From Sphingomonas sp. (GTDB lineage Bacteria > Pseudomonadota > Alphaproteobacteria > Sphingomonadales > Sphingomonadaceae), in the NCBI RefSeq assembly GCF_019635515.1, contig NZ_JAHBZI010000002.1, positions 103,664 to 167,663 of the forward strand: a stretch of 64,000 nt of DNA, written 5' to 3'. Below are positions 25,919-35,854 of this stretch, piece after piece. Every line of letters begins with the position of its first letter. Within the stretch, counting starts at the first letter, position 1. The translations under genes were made by a program, and so were the position numbers. Under the pieces are notes generated by a model that made no database searches, was not told the DNA's origin, and saw nothing but the letters and a program-made list of their open reading frames with translations.

Positions 25919-26575
25919 ATGGCCGTCCGCATCGCCCCTTCGATCCTCTCCGCCGATTTCGCGAAATTGGGCGAGGAAGTGCGCGCGATCGATGCGGCAG
26001 GAGCGGACTGGATCCATGTCGATGTCATGGACGGCCATTTCGTGCCCAACATCACCATCGGTCCAGCCGTCATCAAGGCGCTGCGCCCGCACACCGCCAA
26101 GCCCTTCGACGTCCATCTGATGATCGCGCCGGTCGATCCGATGCTTGCAGCCTTTGCGGACGCCGGTGCCGATTGCATCTCGGTCCATCCCGAGGCCGGC
26201 CCGCATCTCCACCGCACGCTCCAGACGATCAAGGGGCTCGGCAAGCGCGCGGGTGTCGTCCTCAATCCCGCCACGCCGATCGATGCGATCGACAACGTCA
26301 TCGACCTGGTCGATCTGATCCTGGTGATGAGCGTCAATCCCGGCTTCGGCGGCCAGAAATTCATCGAGTCGCAGCTCGCCAAGATCGCCGAGCTCCGCAA
26401 GCGCATCGACGCGTCGGGCCGTGCCATCGATCTCGAAGTCGATGGCGGCATCGACCGCGATACCGCCCCCCGCGCCATCGCCGCCGGCGCCGACGCGCTG
26501 GTTGCCGGCACCGCCACCTTCACCGGTGGTCCCAGCCACTACGCCGCCAATATCGCGGCGCTCCGAGGCGGATGA
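25919..26575 (+). CDS. rpe: Ribulose-phosphate 3-epimerase
   Basis: 218 residues from ATG 25919. TIM barrel with '[17 protein letters not shown]', '[14 protein letters not shown]' (metal-binding His and Asp), 'FDVHLMI', '[12 protein letters not shown]' and 'EVDGGI' (second catalytic Asp). It interconverts ribulose-5-P and xylulose-5-P. It overlaps the following heparinase-family gene by 4 bases (ATGA). Confidence 0.96.
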   Translation: MAVRIAPSILSADFAKLGEEVRAIDAAGADWIHVDVMDGHFVPNITIGPAVIKALRPHTAKPFDVHLMIAPVDPMLAAFADAGADCISVHPEAGPHLHRTLQTIKGLGKRAGVVLNPATPIDAIDNVIDLVDLILVMSVNPGFGGQKFIESQLAKIAELRKRIDASGRAIDLEVDGGIDRDTAPRAIAAGADALVAGTATFTGGPSHYAANIAALRGG

Positions 26576-28305
26576 GCGACGATGCCGCCGACTCCGGAGC
26601 CGACGGGGTCGCGCCGGGCAAGCGGCTGGTCCGGACCGGCGGTAGTGGCGGCCTCAGCCTCGCCGATCGCATCGCCGAGCGGCTCCAGCGCCTCGCCTGG
26701 CGCACCCCCCTGCACAATATGCGCCTGAAGGGCCGTCACCCCCTCAAGCTGATCGCCGTCTCCGAGGATCCGTTCTTCGGCGATCCCGAGCGCGGCAATG
26801 CCCTGCTCGACGGCATGGTGATGTTCCGCGGCGAGGAGCGCTCGATCGCCGGGCTCGACTTCGTCCGTGCCGATTGGTCGAAGCCTTTCGCCGAGTATCT
26901 CCAGAGCTTCGCCTGGCTGCGCGACCTGTCCAGCGTCACCGTCCGCGTCACCGCCGCGCCGATCGCCGAGGCGATCATGGCGCGCTGGCTGGCGGCGCAT
27001 GCCGACAAGGTCTCCGAGCCGGCCTGGCGCGCCGATCTGTGGGGCCGCCGCATCCTGTTCTGGACCGCGCACGCGCCGCTGATCCTGTCGGCCAACGATC
27101 TGGTCTATCGTTCCTCGGTGCTCCACGCGCTGGCGCGCGGCGCGCGACACCTTGATCGCGCGGCGGACCGCGTGCCTTTGGGTGTGCCGCGCATCGCCGC
27201 GTGGTGCGGGGTGCTGGCGGCGGGGCTGATGATTCCTGGCGGCGATCCGCGCCGTTCGTTCGGTGAGACCGGATTGAAGCGTGCGCTCGACGGTTCGGTG
27301 TTCGACGATGGCGGCACGGTGGGGCGTTCGCCCGCCGGCCAGCTCGACGCGATCCAGCTGCTGACGATGCTGTGCGAATCCTATCAGGCTCGCCGGCTCG
27401 AGCCGCCGGCCTTCGTCCAGGCGTCGCTCGCCAAGATGGTCACCGCGCTGCTCGGAGTCTGCCACGGCGACAAGGGGCTGGCGAGCTGGCAGGGTTCGGG
27501 GCCGCTGTCGGGCGAGATCATCGCCCAATATGTCGAAGCCACCGGCGTGCGCACCCGGCCGCTCAAGCAGGCGCGCGAATGGGGCTATCAGCGGCTGTCG
27601 CACGGCGGCACCGTGCTGATCATGGACGCCGCGCCGCCGCCCTTGTCGCGGCTGGTCGAAGGCGGCTGCGCCTCGACGCTGGCGTTCGAGATGTCCGACG
27701 GCAAGCACCGCATCGTCGTCAATTGCGGCGGATCGGCGATGACCGATGCCGGCGTGCCGGGCGCGCTCACCGAGGGGCTGCGCACCACCGCCGCGCATTC
27801 GACTTTGGTGCTGGCCGACAGCAATTCGACCGCGATCCATTCGGACGGGACGCTCGGCCGCGGCGTGGTCGAGGTCGAGCTGGCGCGCCACGAGAGCGAG
27901 AATGGCAGCCGCGTCGAGGCCAGCCATGACGGCTATGCCCGCCGCTTCGGCTTCCTCCACCGCCGCCTGGTCGCGCTGGCGGGGGACGGACGCGACATTC
28001 GCGGCGAGGACATGCTGATCCCCGCCGACAAGCGCCGCAAGAAGGGGATGACGCCGTTCGCGGTGCGCTTCCACTTGCATCCGGCGATCGAGATCTCGCC
28101 CACCGCCGATGGGCTGGCCGCGATTCTGCGCACGCCGGACGGGCATCTCTGGCAGTTCCGCGCCAAGGGCGGCGCGCTGGCGGTCGAGGATTCGCTGTGG
28201 ATCGACGGCGCCGGCAAGCCGCTCGGCAGCCAGCAGCTCGTTATCACCGCCGAATCGCCGCCCGGCGGCGCGAATGTGAGCTGGTTGTTCCACCGCGCGA
28301 AATGA
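26572..28305 (+). CDS. Heparinase II/III family protein
   Basis: 577 residues. An N-terminal all-alpha toroid-like part (about 40-300, '[23 protein letters not shown]', '[19 protein letters not shown]') and a C-terminal beta domain (about 320-560) with '[13 protein letters not shown]', '[13 protein letters not shown]' and '[14 protein letters not shown]' match the heparinase II/III-like family. This uncharacterised member is regularly found between rsmB/rpe and purH in alphaproteobacteria. No signal peptide is visible, so a cytoplasmic or unconventional location is implied and true polysaccharide lyase activity is doubtful. Catalytic residues cannot be assigned safely. Confidence 0.88.
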   Translation: MSDDAADSGADGVAPGKRLVRTGGSGGLSLADRIAERLQRLAWRTPLHNMRLKGRHPLKLIAVSEDPFFGDPERGNALLDGMVMFRGEERSIAGLDFVRADWSKPFAEYLQSFAWLRDLSSVTVRVTAAPIAEAIMARWLAAHADKVSEPAWRADLWGRRILFWTAHAPLILSANDLVYRSSVLHALARGARHLDRAADRVPLGVPRIAAWCGVLAAGLMIPGGDPRRSFGETGLKRALDGSVFDDGGTVGRSPAGQLDAIQLLTMLCESYQARRLEPPAFVQASLAKMVTALLGVCHGDKGLASWQGSGPLSGEIIAQYVEATGVRTRPLKQAREWGYQRLSHGGTVLIMDAAPPPLSRLVEGGCASTLAFEMSDGKHRIVVNCGGSAMTDAGVPGALTEGLRTTAAHSTLVLADSNSTAIHSDGTLGRGVVEVELARHESENGSRVEASHDGYARRFGFLHRRLVALAGDGRDIRGEDMLIPADKRRKKGMTPFAVRFHLHPAIEISPTADGLAAILRTPDGHLWQFRAKGGALAVEDSLWIDGAGKPLGSQQLVITAESPPGGANVSWLFHRAK

Positions 28306-28342
28306 CGGGTTGCGCTGCGGCGCGGCATCCGTAGATGGGCCC

Positions 28343-29914
28343 ATGGATAAGGTCACCATTCGCCGCGCGCTCCTCTCGGTCTCGGACAAGACCGGCATCG
28401 TCGAGCTGGGACAATCTCTGGCCGCCAATGGCGTCGAGCTGATTTCCACCGGCGGCACCGCCAGCGCGCTGCGCGAGGCAGGACTCGCCGTTCGCGACAT
28501 TTCCGATCTGACCGGCTTCCCCGAAATGATGGACGGCCGGGTCAAGACGCTTCACCCCAAGGTTCATGGCGGCCTGCTGGCGATCCGCGGCAATGAAGAC
28601 CATGAAGCCTCGATGGCGGATCATCAGATCGCGCCGATCGATCTCGTCGTCGTCAATCTCTATCCGTTTGCCGAGACCGTCGCGCGCGGCGCCAGCCGCG
28701 ACACGATCATCGAGAATATCGATATCGGCGGCCCTTCGATGGTCCGCTCGGCGGCCAAGAATCACGAGAGCGTCGCGATCCTCACCGATCCTGCCGATTA
28801 TGCGCTCGTCGCCGGCGGCAGCACGACGCTGGCGCAGCGCCGCAAGTTCGCCGCCAAGGCCTATTCGGCGACCGCCGCCTATGACGCGATGATCGCCAGC
28901 TGGTTCGCCATGGCCGATCAGGGCGAAGCCTTTCCCGATATGCTCCATCTCGCGCTCAGGCGCGGCGAGGCGCTTCGTTATGGCGAGAATCCGCACCAGC
29001 AGGCGGCATTCTATTCGCATGGCGGCCCGGTCTCGGCCGGCATCGGCAACGCGCGGCAGATCCAGGGCAAGGCGCTTAGCTACAATAATTACAACGACGC
29101 CGATGCCGCGCTCGAGCTGATCAGCGAATTCCGCGACGGCCCGCCGACGGTGGTGATCGTCAAGCACGCCAATCCCTGCGGCGTCGCCAGCGGCGCGACC
29201 CTGGCCGAGGCCTATGCCGCCGCCTTTGCCTGCGACAGCGTCTCGGCGTTCGGCGGGATCATCGCCGTCAACCGCCCGCTCGACCGCGCCACCGCAGAGG
29301 CGATCACCCAGATCTTCACCGAAGTCGTGATCGCTCCCGGTGCCGACGACGATGCGGTCGCTGTGTTCGCGGCCAAGAAGAATCTGCGTTTGCTGCTGAC
29401 CGGCGAACTGCCCGATCCGGCCCGGCCGGGGATGACGGCCAAGTCGATCACCGGCGGCTGGCTGGTCCAGAGCCGCGACAATGGGATGCTCGCGGACAGC
29501 GATCTCAAGGTCGTCACCAGGCGCCAGCCGACCGAACAGGAGCTGGTGGATTGCCGCTTCGCCTGGACGGTGGCCAAGCACGTCAAGTCGAACGCGATCG
29601 TCTATGCCAAGGGTGGCGCGACCGCTGGCGTCGGCGCCGGCCAGATGAACCGTCTCGAATCGGCGCGGATCGCCGCGTGGAAAGCCAGGGATGCCGCCGA
29701 GAAGGCCGGCTGGAGCGAACCGCGCACGATCGGTAGCGCGGTCGCCTCGGACGCCTTCTTCCCCTTTGCCGACGGGCTATTGGCGGCGGTCGAGGCCGGC
29801 GCCACCGCGGTGATCCAGCCCGGCGGATCGATCCGCGACGAGGAAGTCATCGCCGCCGCCGACGAAGCGGGGCTGGCGATGATCTTCACCGGCATGCGCC
29901 ACTTCCGCCACTGA
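28343..29914 (+). CDS. purH: Bifunctional AICAR transformylase / IMP cyclohydrolase
   Basis: 523 residues from ATG 28343. N-terminal IMP cyclohydrolase domain (about 1-200: '[16 protein letters not shown]', '[14 protein letters not shown]', '[21 protein letters not shown]') and C-terminal transformylase domain with '[13 protein letters not shown]', 'KHANPCGVA' and '[10 protein letters not shown]'. It catalyses the last two steps of IMP synthesis. It ends a rsmB-rpe-heparinase-purH run. Confidence 0.97.
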   Translation: MDKVTIRRALLSVSDKTGIVELGQSLAANGVELISTGGTASALREAGLAVRDISDLTGFPEMMDGRVKTLHPKVHGGLLAIRGNEDHEASMADHQIAPIDLVVVNLYPFAETVARGASRDTIIENIDIGGPSMVRSAAKNHESVAILTDPADYALVAGGSTTLAQRRKFAAKAYSATAAYDAMIASWFAMADQGEAFPDMLHLALRRGEALRYGENPHQQAAFYSHGGPVSAGIGNARQIQGKALSYNNYNDADAALELISEFRDGPPTVVIVKHANPCGVASGATLAEAYAAAFACDSVSAFGGIIAVNRPLDRATAEAITQIFTEVVIAPGADDDAVAVFAAKKNLRLLLTGELPDPARPGMTAKSITGGWLVQSRDNGMLADSDLKVVTRRQPTEQELVDCRFAWTVAKHVKSNAIVYAKGGATAGVGAGQMNRLESARIAAWKARDAAEKAGWSEPRTIGSAVASDAFFPFADGLLAAVEAGATAVIQPGGSIRDEEVIAAADEAGLAMIFTGMRHFRH

Positions 29915-29979
29915 GCGGCGGCGGGGCTAGCCCGGTTTCTCTTCGGGGCCTATCCCCCTCGGACAAGGAGGGCGTGCGC

Positions 29980-30097
29980 GTGAACGCGTTCTCCTGCGAA
30001 AGCAGGAGCCCAGGAGCCCCGAGCGGCATCGCCTGTATCTCTGGCCCCCTGCTTTCGCAGGGGAACAGTGGATACTTGGCGCATAGGGATGCGCACC
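29980..30097. repeat. 118-bp dispersed repeat, copy 1 (two GNRA-type hairpins)
   Basis: Occupies the middle of the 313-bp gap between purH and the flippase gene. It holds the hairpin CTCCTGC-GAAA-GCAGGAG (29991-30008) and the oppositely facing CCCCTGC-TTTC-GCAGGGG (30046-30063). The whole 118 bases recur as a reverse complement at 53925-54042 with 4 mismatches and no gaps, and weaker similarity continues outward to about 29949. A frame through it on the minus strand is an artefact of the repeat. The rest of the gap (30098-30227) shows nothing recognisable. Confidence 0.9.
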
Positions 30098-30227
30098 TTT
30101 CTCTTCCAATGTAGGATTTGGTCTGGAAGAGTCCTCGCGGCTCTTTCCCATCCTGGTCGTCGTTATCGCAGCCCGGATTCTACGCCTGCGAAACCCCCAT
30201 GGGCAGTGCGACCATTGGGACCATTCG

Positions 30228-31739
30228 CTAGATTTTCTCGTCCACCGGCAGCGCCGCGCCGGCCGACGGCATCTTGCGAAACAGCGCGCGATCCTCGTCG
30301 TTGAAGCCGAACTTGATGATCACATAGAGGTAGGTGATCAGGATCGCCGGCATGCCGATGCTCAGCTCGGCCCATTCATATTGGTGCGGCAGCGACATGA
30401 ACGCCGATCCGACGAGGCTGGCGATGGCGATGGCGGCGATGAAGCTCGGGCGGACGCTGATCACCGGCGCGCCGGTTAGCCGGTAGAGCATCACCGCCTT
30501 CACCGCCGAACCGATCGTCAGCGAGATCGCCAGCGCCAGCGCCGGCGCCGCGGCCTGATAGCCGATATGCAGCCCTTCGGCCTTGGCGATCTGGATGAAG
30601 GCGAAGCTGAGCGCGATCTGCAGTGCCAGCACCGCCACCGATACCGCCAGATTCCGCATCCGGGCGATATAGACCAAAGCGGTTTCGCAGACCGCGCCGG
30701 TCGAGGCCAGCACCTCGGCGACGAGCAGGATGCAGAGCGCGCCGGCGCCGACCGGGAATTGCGGCCCGATCAGCCCCATCACGCCGCTCGCGGGGATCGA
30801 GAACATCACTGCCAGCGCCGCCTGCGCGCCGATGATCCAGAAGCCGACCTGACGCACCTGCTTGGCGATCGCCGCCATGTCGCCCGCCGCGAGGCTCTGG
30901 GTGATCACCGGTCCGAGGATCGGATCGAAGCTGGTCTTCAGTTTCTGCGGCACCGACGCGACCTGCTGCGCCATGTAATAGATGCCGACCACGCCCGGCG
31001 TGAACATCAGCCCGAGGATGAAGCGATCGACGTTGCGCGTCGTCCATTCGATCGTGTCGGCGCCCGCCAGCGGCGCGTTGCGCCGGGCGAGCTGCCAGAT
31101 CTTGGCGGGGCGCGGATGCCAGCCGTGCGGCAGGCCGTATTCCTTGATGAACGGCACCAGCGATGCGACCAAAGCCGCGAGCATCGCCAGCAGATAGGCG
31201 AACAGCAGACCGTCCTTCGAGATATAGGAGAAGACGAACGCGGCGATGCTGATCGTCCACGGCTCGATCACCGCGCGCGCGGTCACCGACGCCTTGACGT
31301 TGTGGCGATAGGCAAGCGCGGCCAGCACCACATCGGACGCGGCGGTGGCGAACACCGCCAGCGCGACGAAGCGTTCCGCTCCGGCCATCGCGCTGTTGGG
31401 AAACATCGCCTGCGGAAACGCGATCAGTGCCGCCGCCGCCACCGCGGAGGCGATCATCGCCACCACCAGCGCGTCGAACACGACATGGCTGTGCGGCCGC
31501 TCGGTCGTCGCCAGCGCCTGCGCCAGCCCGCGCTTGAGGCCGAGGGTCGCGACCAAAGCCGCGAACTCGATCACCAGCACCGCGATCGCATAGCGTCCGA
31601 CGATATCGGGACCATAGGCGCGCCCGGCGATGAACAGGAACGGCAGCCGCGCGGCCAGCCGCATCAGGAAGCCGAGCATGTTGGTCCGCCCGCCCTTGGC
31701 GAGGGCATTGATATTCTGGTCGGCGGCGGCCTCGCTCAA
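30228..31739 (-). CDS. Polysaccharide/oligosaccharide flippase family protein (Wzx/MVF-like)
   Basis: 503 residues with about 12-14 hydrophobic helices spread evenly from residue 20 to 485, and the 'GRTNMLGFLMRLAARLPFLFIAGRAYGPDIVGRYA' start (residues 17-51) typical of polysaccharide-biosynthesis exporters. It probably flips a lipid-linked glycan across the inner membrane. The start is taken as TTG 31739, which overlaps the polA stop (TTGA); an ATG 20 codons further in is an alternative that would lose part of helix 1. No glycosyltransferases are nearby, so the cargo is unknown. Confidence 0.8.
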   Translation of the reverse strand: MSEAAADQNINALAKGGRTNMLGFLMRLAARLPFLFIAGRAYGPDIVGRYAIAVLVIEFAALVATLGLKRGLAQALATTERPHSHVVFDALVVAMIASAVAAAALIAFPQAMFPNSAMAGAERFVALAVFATAASDVVLAALAYRHNVKASVTARAVIEPWTISIAAFVFSYISKDGLLFAYLLAMLAALVASLVPFIKEYGLPHGWHPRPAKIWQLARRNAPLAGADTIEWTTRNVDRFILGLMFTPGVVGIYYMAQQVASVPQKLKTSFDPILGPVITQSLAAGDMAAIAKQVRQVGFWIIGAQAALAVMFSIPASGVMGLIGPQFPVGAGALCILLVAEVLASTGAVCETALVYIARMRNLAVSVAVLALQIALSFAFIQIAKAEGLHIGYQAAAPALALAISLTIGSAVKAVMLYRLTGAPVISVRPSFIAAIAIASLVGSAFMSLPHQYEWAELSIGMPAILITYLYVIIKFGFNDEDRALFRKMPSAGAALPVDEKI

Positions 31740-34519
31740 TGCGCGGCACCCCAGCTCGCGCCGACGCCGATCTCCACGCCGAGCGGAACGTTGAGCGTGA
31801 TCGCCGGCTCGGCGGCATTGGCCATCACCCGTTCGATCACCGGCTTGGCTGCTTCGACATCGCCTTGTGGCAGTTCGAATACCAGCTCGTCATGGACCTG
31901 GAGCAGCATCTTGACGTTGGGCAGCCCGGCCTCGGCCAGCGCCGGGCCCATGCGGACCATCGCCCGCTTGATGATGTCGGCGCTGGTGCCCTGGATCGGG
32001 GCGTTGATCGCGGCGCGCTCCGCGCCCTGGCGGACATGCTGGATCGGCGCCTTGATCTGCGGGAACCAGGTTTTTCGGCCGAACAAGGTCTCGGTATAGC
32101 CGCGCTGGCGCACGCCTTCCAACGTCTCGTTGATATAGGCCGAGATGCCGGGGAAGCGCTCGAAATAGCGCGAGATCATCGCCTGCGCCTCGTCGGCGTC
32201 GATCTCCAGCCTTGTGGCGAGGCCCCAGCGCGAGATGCCGTAAAGGATCGCGAAGTTGATCGTCTTGGCTCGCCCGCGGGTATCGCGGTTGATCTCGCCG
32301 AACAGCTCCTTGGCGGTGGCGGCGTGAATGTCCTCGCCGCGCAGGAAGGCGTCGCGCAGTTGTGGGACATCGGCCATGTGCGCTGCCAGCCGTAGCTCGA
32401 TCTGGCTGTAATCGGCGGCAAGGATGACGTTGCCCGGTTCCGCCACGAACGCGTCGCGGATCTGGCGGCCGATCTCGGTGCGGATTGGGATATTCTGGAG
32501 ATTGGGATCGGTCGAACTCAGCCGCCCGGTCTGCGCGCCGGTCAGGCTGTAGCTGGTATGGACGCGCCCGGTATCGCGGTCGATCTGCTGTTGCAGCGCA
32601 TCGGTATAGGTCGATTTGAGCTTGGAGAGCTGGCGCCATTCGAGCACCAGGCCGGCGATCGCCACGCCCTCGGCTTTCATCCTCTCCAGCACGGTCACAT
32701 CGGTCGAATAGGCGCCGGACTTGCCCTTCTTGCCGCCCTTCAGCCCCATCTTGTCGAACAGGATCGCGCCCAATTGCTGGGTCGATCCGATCTGGAAGGG
32801 CTGCCCCGCCTCGGTCTGGATCGCCTCCTCCAGCCGCGCCATTTCCTGAGCGAAGCGGCTGGAGAGCTGCGACAACTGATCCCGATCGACCTTGATGCCC
32901 GCGCGCTCCATGCCGGCGACCACCGGGATCAGCGGCCGGTCGACCATCTCATAGATCCGCGTCGCGCCCTCATAGGCCAGCCGCGGCTTGAACCGCGTCC
33001 ACAGCCGCCAGGTCACGTCGGCATCCTCGCCGCCATATTGGGTGGCCTGATCGAGCGGCACCTGCGCGAAGCTGATCGCCTTCTTGCCGGTGCCGGTCAC
33101 GTCCTTGAAGGCGATGCAGCTATGTTCGAGCACCGCGTGGGCGACTTCGTCCATGCCATGCCCGGCGAGCGACTGGCCGGCGTCGAGGTTGAAGCTCATC
33201 ACCATCGTGTCGTCGATCGGTGACACCGCCAGCCCGTGGCGGATCAGCACATTGATGTCGTATTTGATGTTGTGCCCGATCTTGAGCACGCTCGGATCGA
33301 TCAGCAGCGGCCGCATCAGCCGCACCACCTCGTTCAGCGACAGCTGGGGCGGCGCCTCGGCGAACATGTCGTCGCCGCTCTTGTGGCCGATCGGAATATA
33401 GCATGCCTTGCCCGGCGCGGTGGCGAGACAGATGCCGACCAGGTTGGCGGCCATGCTGTCGAGCGAATCGGTCTCGGTATCGATGGCGATGGTGCCGCTG
33501 GCGTAACTGGCGGCGATCCACGCCTCCAGCCGCTCGGTCGTCGTCACCGTCTCATAGGCGTTGCAGTCGATCGGCGGCAGGTCGACGAAATCGGGAGTGT
33601 CGCTGGCGGCCAAAGCCACCGCGGCGGCGACCGGATCGGCGGTGTCGCGGCCCGGCGCGTGCGCGGCCATGCGCGACAGCAGCGTCTTGAAGCCCTGATC
33701 CTCGAGGAAGTTGCGCAGCGGCTCGGGCGGAATGCCGTCGAGCTTCAATTCGTCGAGCGTCATCGGCACGGCGGTGTCGCAATGCAGCGCGACAAGCTTG
33801 CGCGACAGCAGCGCCATCTCCCTGTGCTCGATCAGATTGTCGCGCATCTTGCTCGGCTTCATGTTCGGCGCTTCGTCGAGCACCTTTTCAAGTGTGCCGA
33901 ACTCGCCGATCAGCTTGGCGGCGGTCTTGGGGCCGATGCCGGGCACGCCGGGAACATTGTCGACGGTGTCGCCCATCAGCGCCAGCACGTCGCCTAGTTG
34001 CTCGGGACGCACCCCGAACTTGGCCTCGACATATTCGGGCCCGCGCCGCTCGTTCTTCATCGTGTCGAGCATGTCGACACCGGGCTGGATCAGCTGCGCC
34101 AGATCCTTGTCCGAGCTGACGATGGTAACGTCCCATCCGGCCTCGACCGCGCGGCAGGTATAGGTGGCGATGATGTCGTCGGCCTCATACCCCTCCTCCT
34201 CGATGCACGGCAGCGAGAAGGCGCGCGTCGCCTCGCGGATCAGCGGGAATTGCGGGATCAGGTCTTCGGGCGGGGGTGGCCGCTGCGCCTTGTATTTGTC
34301 GTATAGATCGTTGCGGAAGGTGTGCGATCCCCTGTCGAGCACCACCGCGAGATGCGTCGGTCCCTCGGCCTTGTCGAGCGCGTCGGCGAGCTTCCACAGC
34401 ATCGCCGTATAGCCATAGACTGCGCCTGCGGGCACGCCGTGGCGGTTCGTCAGCGGCGGGAGCTGGTGATAGGCGCGGAAGATGTAGCCCGAGCCGTCGA
34501 CGAGATAGAGGTGTGGCAT
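31736..34519 (-). CDS. polA: DNA polymerase I
   Basis: 927 residues. The 5'-nuclease domain (about 1-290: 'LYLVDGSGYIFRAYH', 'YEADDIIATY', 'DTVDNVPGVPGIGPKTAAKL'), the 3'-5' exonuclease domain (about 330-520: 'AIDTETDSLDSM', 'KIGHNIKYDINVL') with its acidic metal ligands retained, so proofreading appears intact, and the polymerase domain with motif A 'ADYSQIELRLAAH', motif B 'GRAKTINFAILYG' and motif C 'LQVHDELVFE'. ATG 34519. Translationally linked to the flippase gene downstream. Confidence 0.97.
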   Translation of the reverse strand: MPHLYLVDGSGYIFRAYHQLPPLTNRHGVPAGAVYGYTAMLWKLADALDKAEGPTHLAVVLDRGSHTFRNDLYDKYKAQRPPPPEDLIPQFPLIREATRAFSLPCIEEEGYEADDIIATYTCRAVEAGWDVTIVSSDKDLAQLIQPGVDMLDTMKNERRGPEYVEAKFGVRPEQLGDVLALMGDTVDNVPGVPGIGPKTAAKLIGEFGTLEKVLDEAPNMKPSKMRDNLIEHREMALLSRKLVALHCDTAVPMTLDELKLDGIPPEPLRNFLEDQGFKTLLSRMAAHAPGRDTADPVAAAVALAASDTPDFVDLPPIDCNAYETVTTTERLEAWIAASYASGTIAIDTETDSLDSMAANLVGICLATAPGKACYIPIGHKSGDDMFAEAPPQLSLNEVVRLMRPLLIDPSVLKIGHNIKYDINVLIRHGLAVSPIDDTMVMSFNLDAGQSLAGHGMDEVAHAVLEHSCIAFKDVTGTGKKAISFAQVPLDQATQYGGEDADVTWRLWTRFKPRLAYEGATRIYEMVDRPLIPVVAGMERAGIKVDRDQLSQLSSRFAQEMARLEEAIQTEAGQPFQIGSTQQLGAILFDKMGLKGGKKGKSGAYSTDVTVLERMKAEGVAIAGLVLEWRQLSKLKSTYTDALQQQIDRDTGRVHTSYSLTGAQTGRLSSTDPNLQNIPIRTEIGRQIRDAFVAEPGNVILAADYSQIELRLAAHMADVPQLRDAFLRGEDIHAATAKELFGEINRDTRGRAKTINFAILYGISRWGLATRLEIDADEAQAMISRYFERFPGISAYINETLEGVRQRGYTETLFGRKTWFPQIKAPIQHVRQGAERAAINAPIQGTSADIIKRAMVRMGPALAEAGLPNVKMLLQVHDELVFELPQGDVEAAKPVIERVMANAAEPAITLNVPLGVEIGVGASWGAAH

Positions 34520-34570
34520 TGCTTGAGGGCTTAGCAGCGCATGTGCGCAAGCCCAAGTCCGCGCGGCGGC

Positions 34571-35854
34571 CTAGCGCCCGTGATAGGCGACGATCGCGGC
34601 GGCGACCTGCTGCATCAGCAATTGCCGTTCGCGGACCGGGCGATTGGTGTCGCCGATCATCACCGCCACCGCATAGCCGCGGCCATCGGGCGCGGTGAGG
34701 ATGCCGACATCGTTGAACCCGGCGGTGCGCCCGCCGAGATCCTGGCCGGTTCCGGTCTTGTGGCCATAGGTCCAGCCCGGCGGCACCGCGGCATGGACGC
34801 GGGCGCGCCCGGTCCTCGCCGCCTCCATTGTCGCCAGCAGCCACGCGGTCGAGGTTGGCGACAGCAATTCGCCGCGCTTGAGACGCGCCAGCGCACCGGC
34901 GATGGCCAGCGGCGCGGCGCCGTCGGGCGGATCGGCGACATAGGCGTCGAACGCCGCCAGGCGCACCGTCGGCGCCAGCCGTGAACGAGCGAGGGCAAAG
35001 GCGTTGCCGCGCGAATATTCGTCGCGCCATTCGAGACCGGCGGTGCCCGCCTGGAGTAATTTCTCGCCGGGGCCGAAGCGAATCGGCCCGAGGCTGCGCC
35101 GGGCGATGAAGTCGCGCACCGCGTCGGGACCACCGACGAGGCGGAGCAGCTTGTCGTTGCAGGTATTGTCGCTCATCTGCATCGCGCGGCGAATGACCTC
35201 GCCGACATTGGTGTTGTATGGCTGGCCCGGCTTGACCAGCGCCGCGATCGGCTGGTGGAAGACGGTGAAATCGTCGGTGGTGAAGCTCAGCGGCGTATCG
35301 AGCGACAATTTGCCCTGATCGATCTGATCGAGCACGGTCATCGTCACCCACAGCTTGCTGACGCTCTGCTGCGGCATCTTGCGTTCGCCGTTCGACGAGA
35401 TCAGCCAGCCCTGATCGACGCTGGCGACCGAGACCCCGGCGACGCCGCCGAAATTACCGACCAGCGCGTTGAGCGAGGAGACCAGCTCCTGGGGCGCCGG
35501 CGCGGTCGACTGGAAGATCGCCTTGAGCGCTTCGGGGATCGGCAGCGAAACCTTGTAGCTGGGCGCCGGCAGATAGGCGGCGAGCTGCGCATTCTCGTGC
35601 ACGGCGCAACCCATCAGCATCGCGGGGCCGAGCCCCGTGACGGTCAATGCACGCTGAAGATTCGAGAACGCGAAAGATTCCCGCAATGTTACAACCCCTT
35701 GCCCGTCTGCGAACATGCGGCGGAAGCGTTCCATGCGAAAGAGTCTGCTCGTGTTGATGCGACGAATCACTCCGTCATAGCGGCGAACCGTGAACGCGAA
35801 GGAAATGCCGGGCATCATCGACGCCCAACGCGTGAGCAAACCCGTCGGTCTCAT
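34571..35854 (-). CDS. Class A beta-lactamase-like serine hydrolase, probable lipoprotein
   Basis: The catalytic part has the three penicillin-recognising motifs: S-V-S-K in 'MPQQSVSKLWV', S-D-N in 'QMSDNTCND' and K-T-G-T in 'YGHKTGTGQD'. It is therefore a class A-type serine hydrolase, a beta-lactamase or a relative acting on cell-wall peptides. An in-frame ATG at 35854 overlaps the nadB stop (ATGA) but puts about 80 residues before a lipobox-like 'AMLMGC'. ATGs at 35734 and 35716 or a non-ATG codon nearer the lipobox are alternatives, so the true start is uncertain. If the lipobox is used, the protein is anchored in the envelope. Confidence is high for the domain, low for the N-terminus. 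Confidence 0.82.
   Translation of the reverse strand: MRPTGLLTRWASMMPGISFAFTVRRYDGVIRRINTSRLFRMERFRRMFADGQGVVTLRESFAFSNLQRALTVTGLGPAMLMGCAVHENAQLAAYLPAPSYKVSLPIPEALKAIFQSTAPAPQELVSSLNALVGNFGGVAGVSVASVDQGWLISSNGERKMPQQSVSKLWVTMTVLDQIDQGKLSLDTPLSFTTDDFTVFHQPIAALVKPGQPYNTNVGEVIRRAMQMSDNTCNDKLLRLVGGPDAVRDFIARRSLGPIRFGPGEKLLQAGTAGLEWRDEYSRGNAFALARSRLAPTVRLAAFDAYVADPPDGAAPLAIAGALARLKRGELLSPTSTAWLLATMEAARTGRARVHAAVPPGWTYGHKTGTGQDLGGRTAGFNDVGILTAPDGRGYAVAVMIGDTNRPVRERQLLMQQVAAAIVAYHGR

Noticed and set aside
29927..30151. Small minus-strand protein containing 'HCSPAKAGGQ'
   Set aside because: The same peptide string arises from the inverted repeat copy at 53925-54042, so it is a translation of the dispersed repeat, not a gene.
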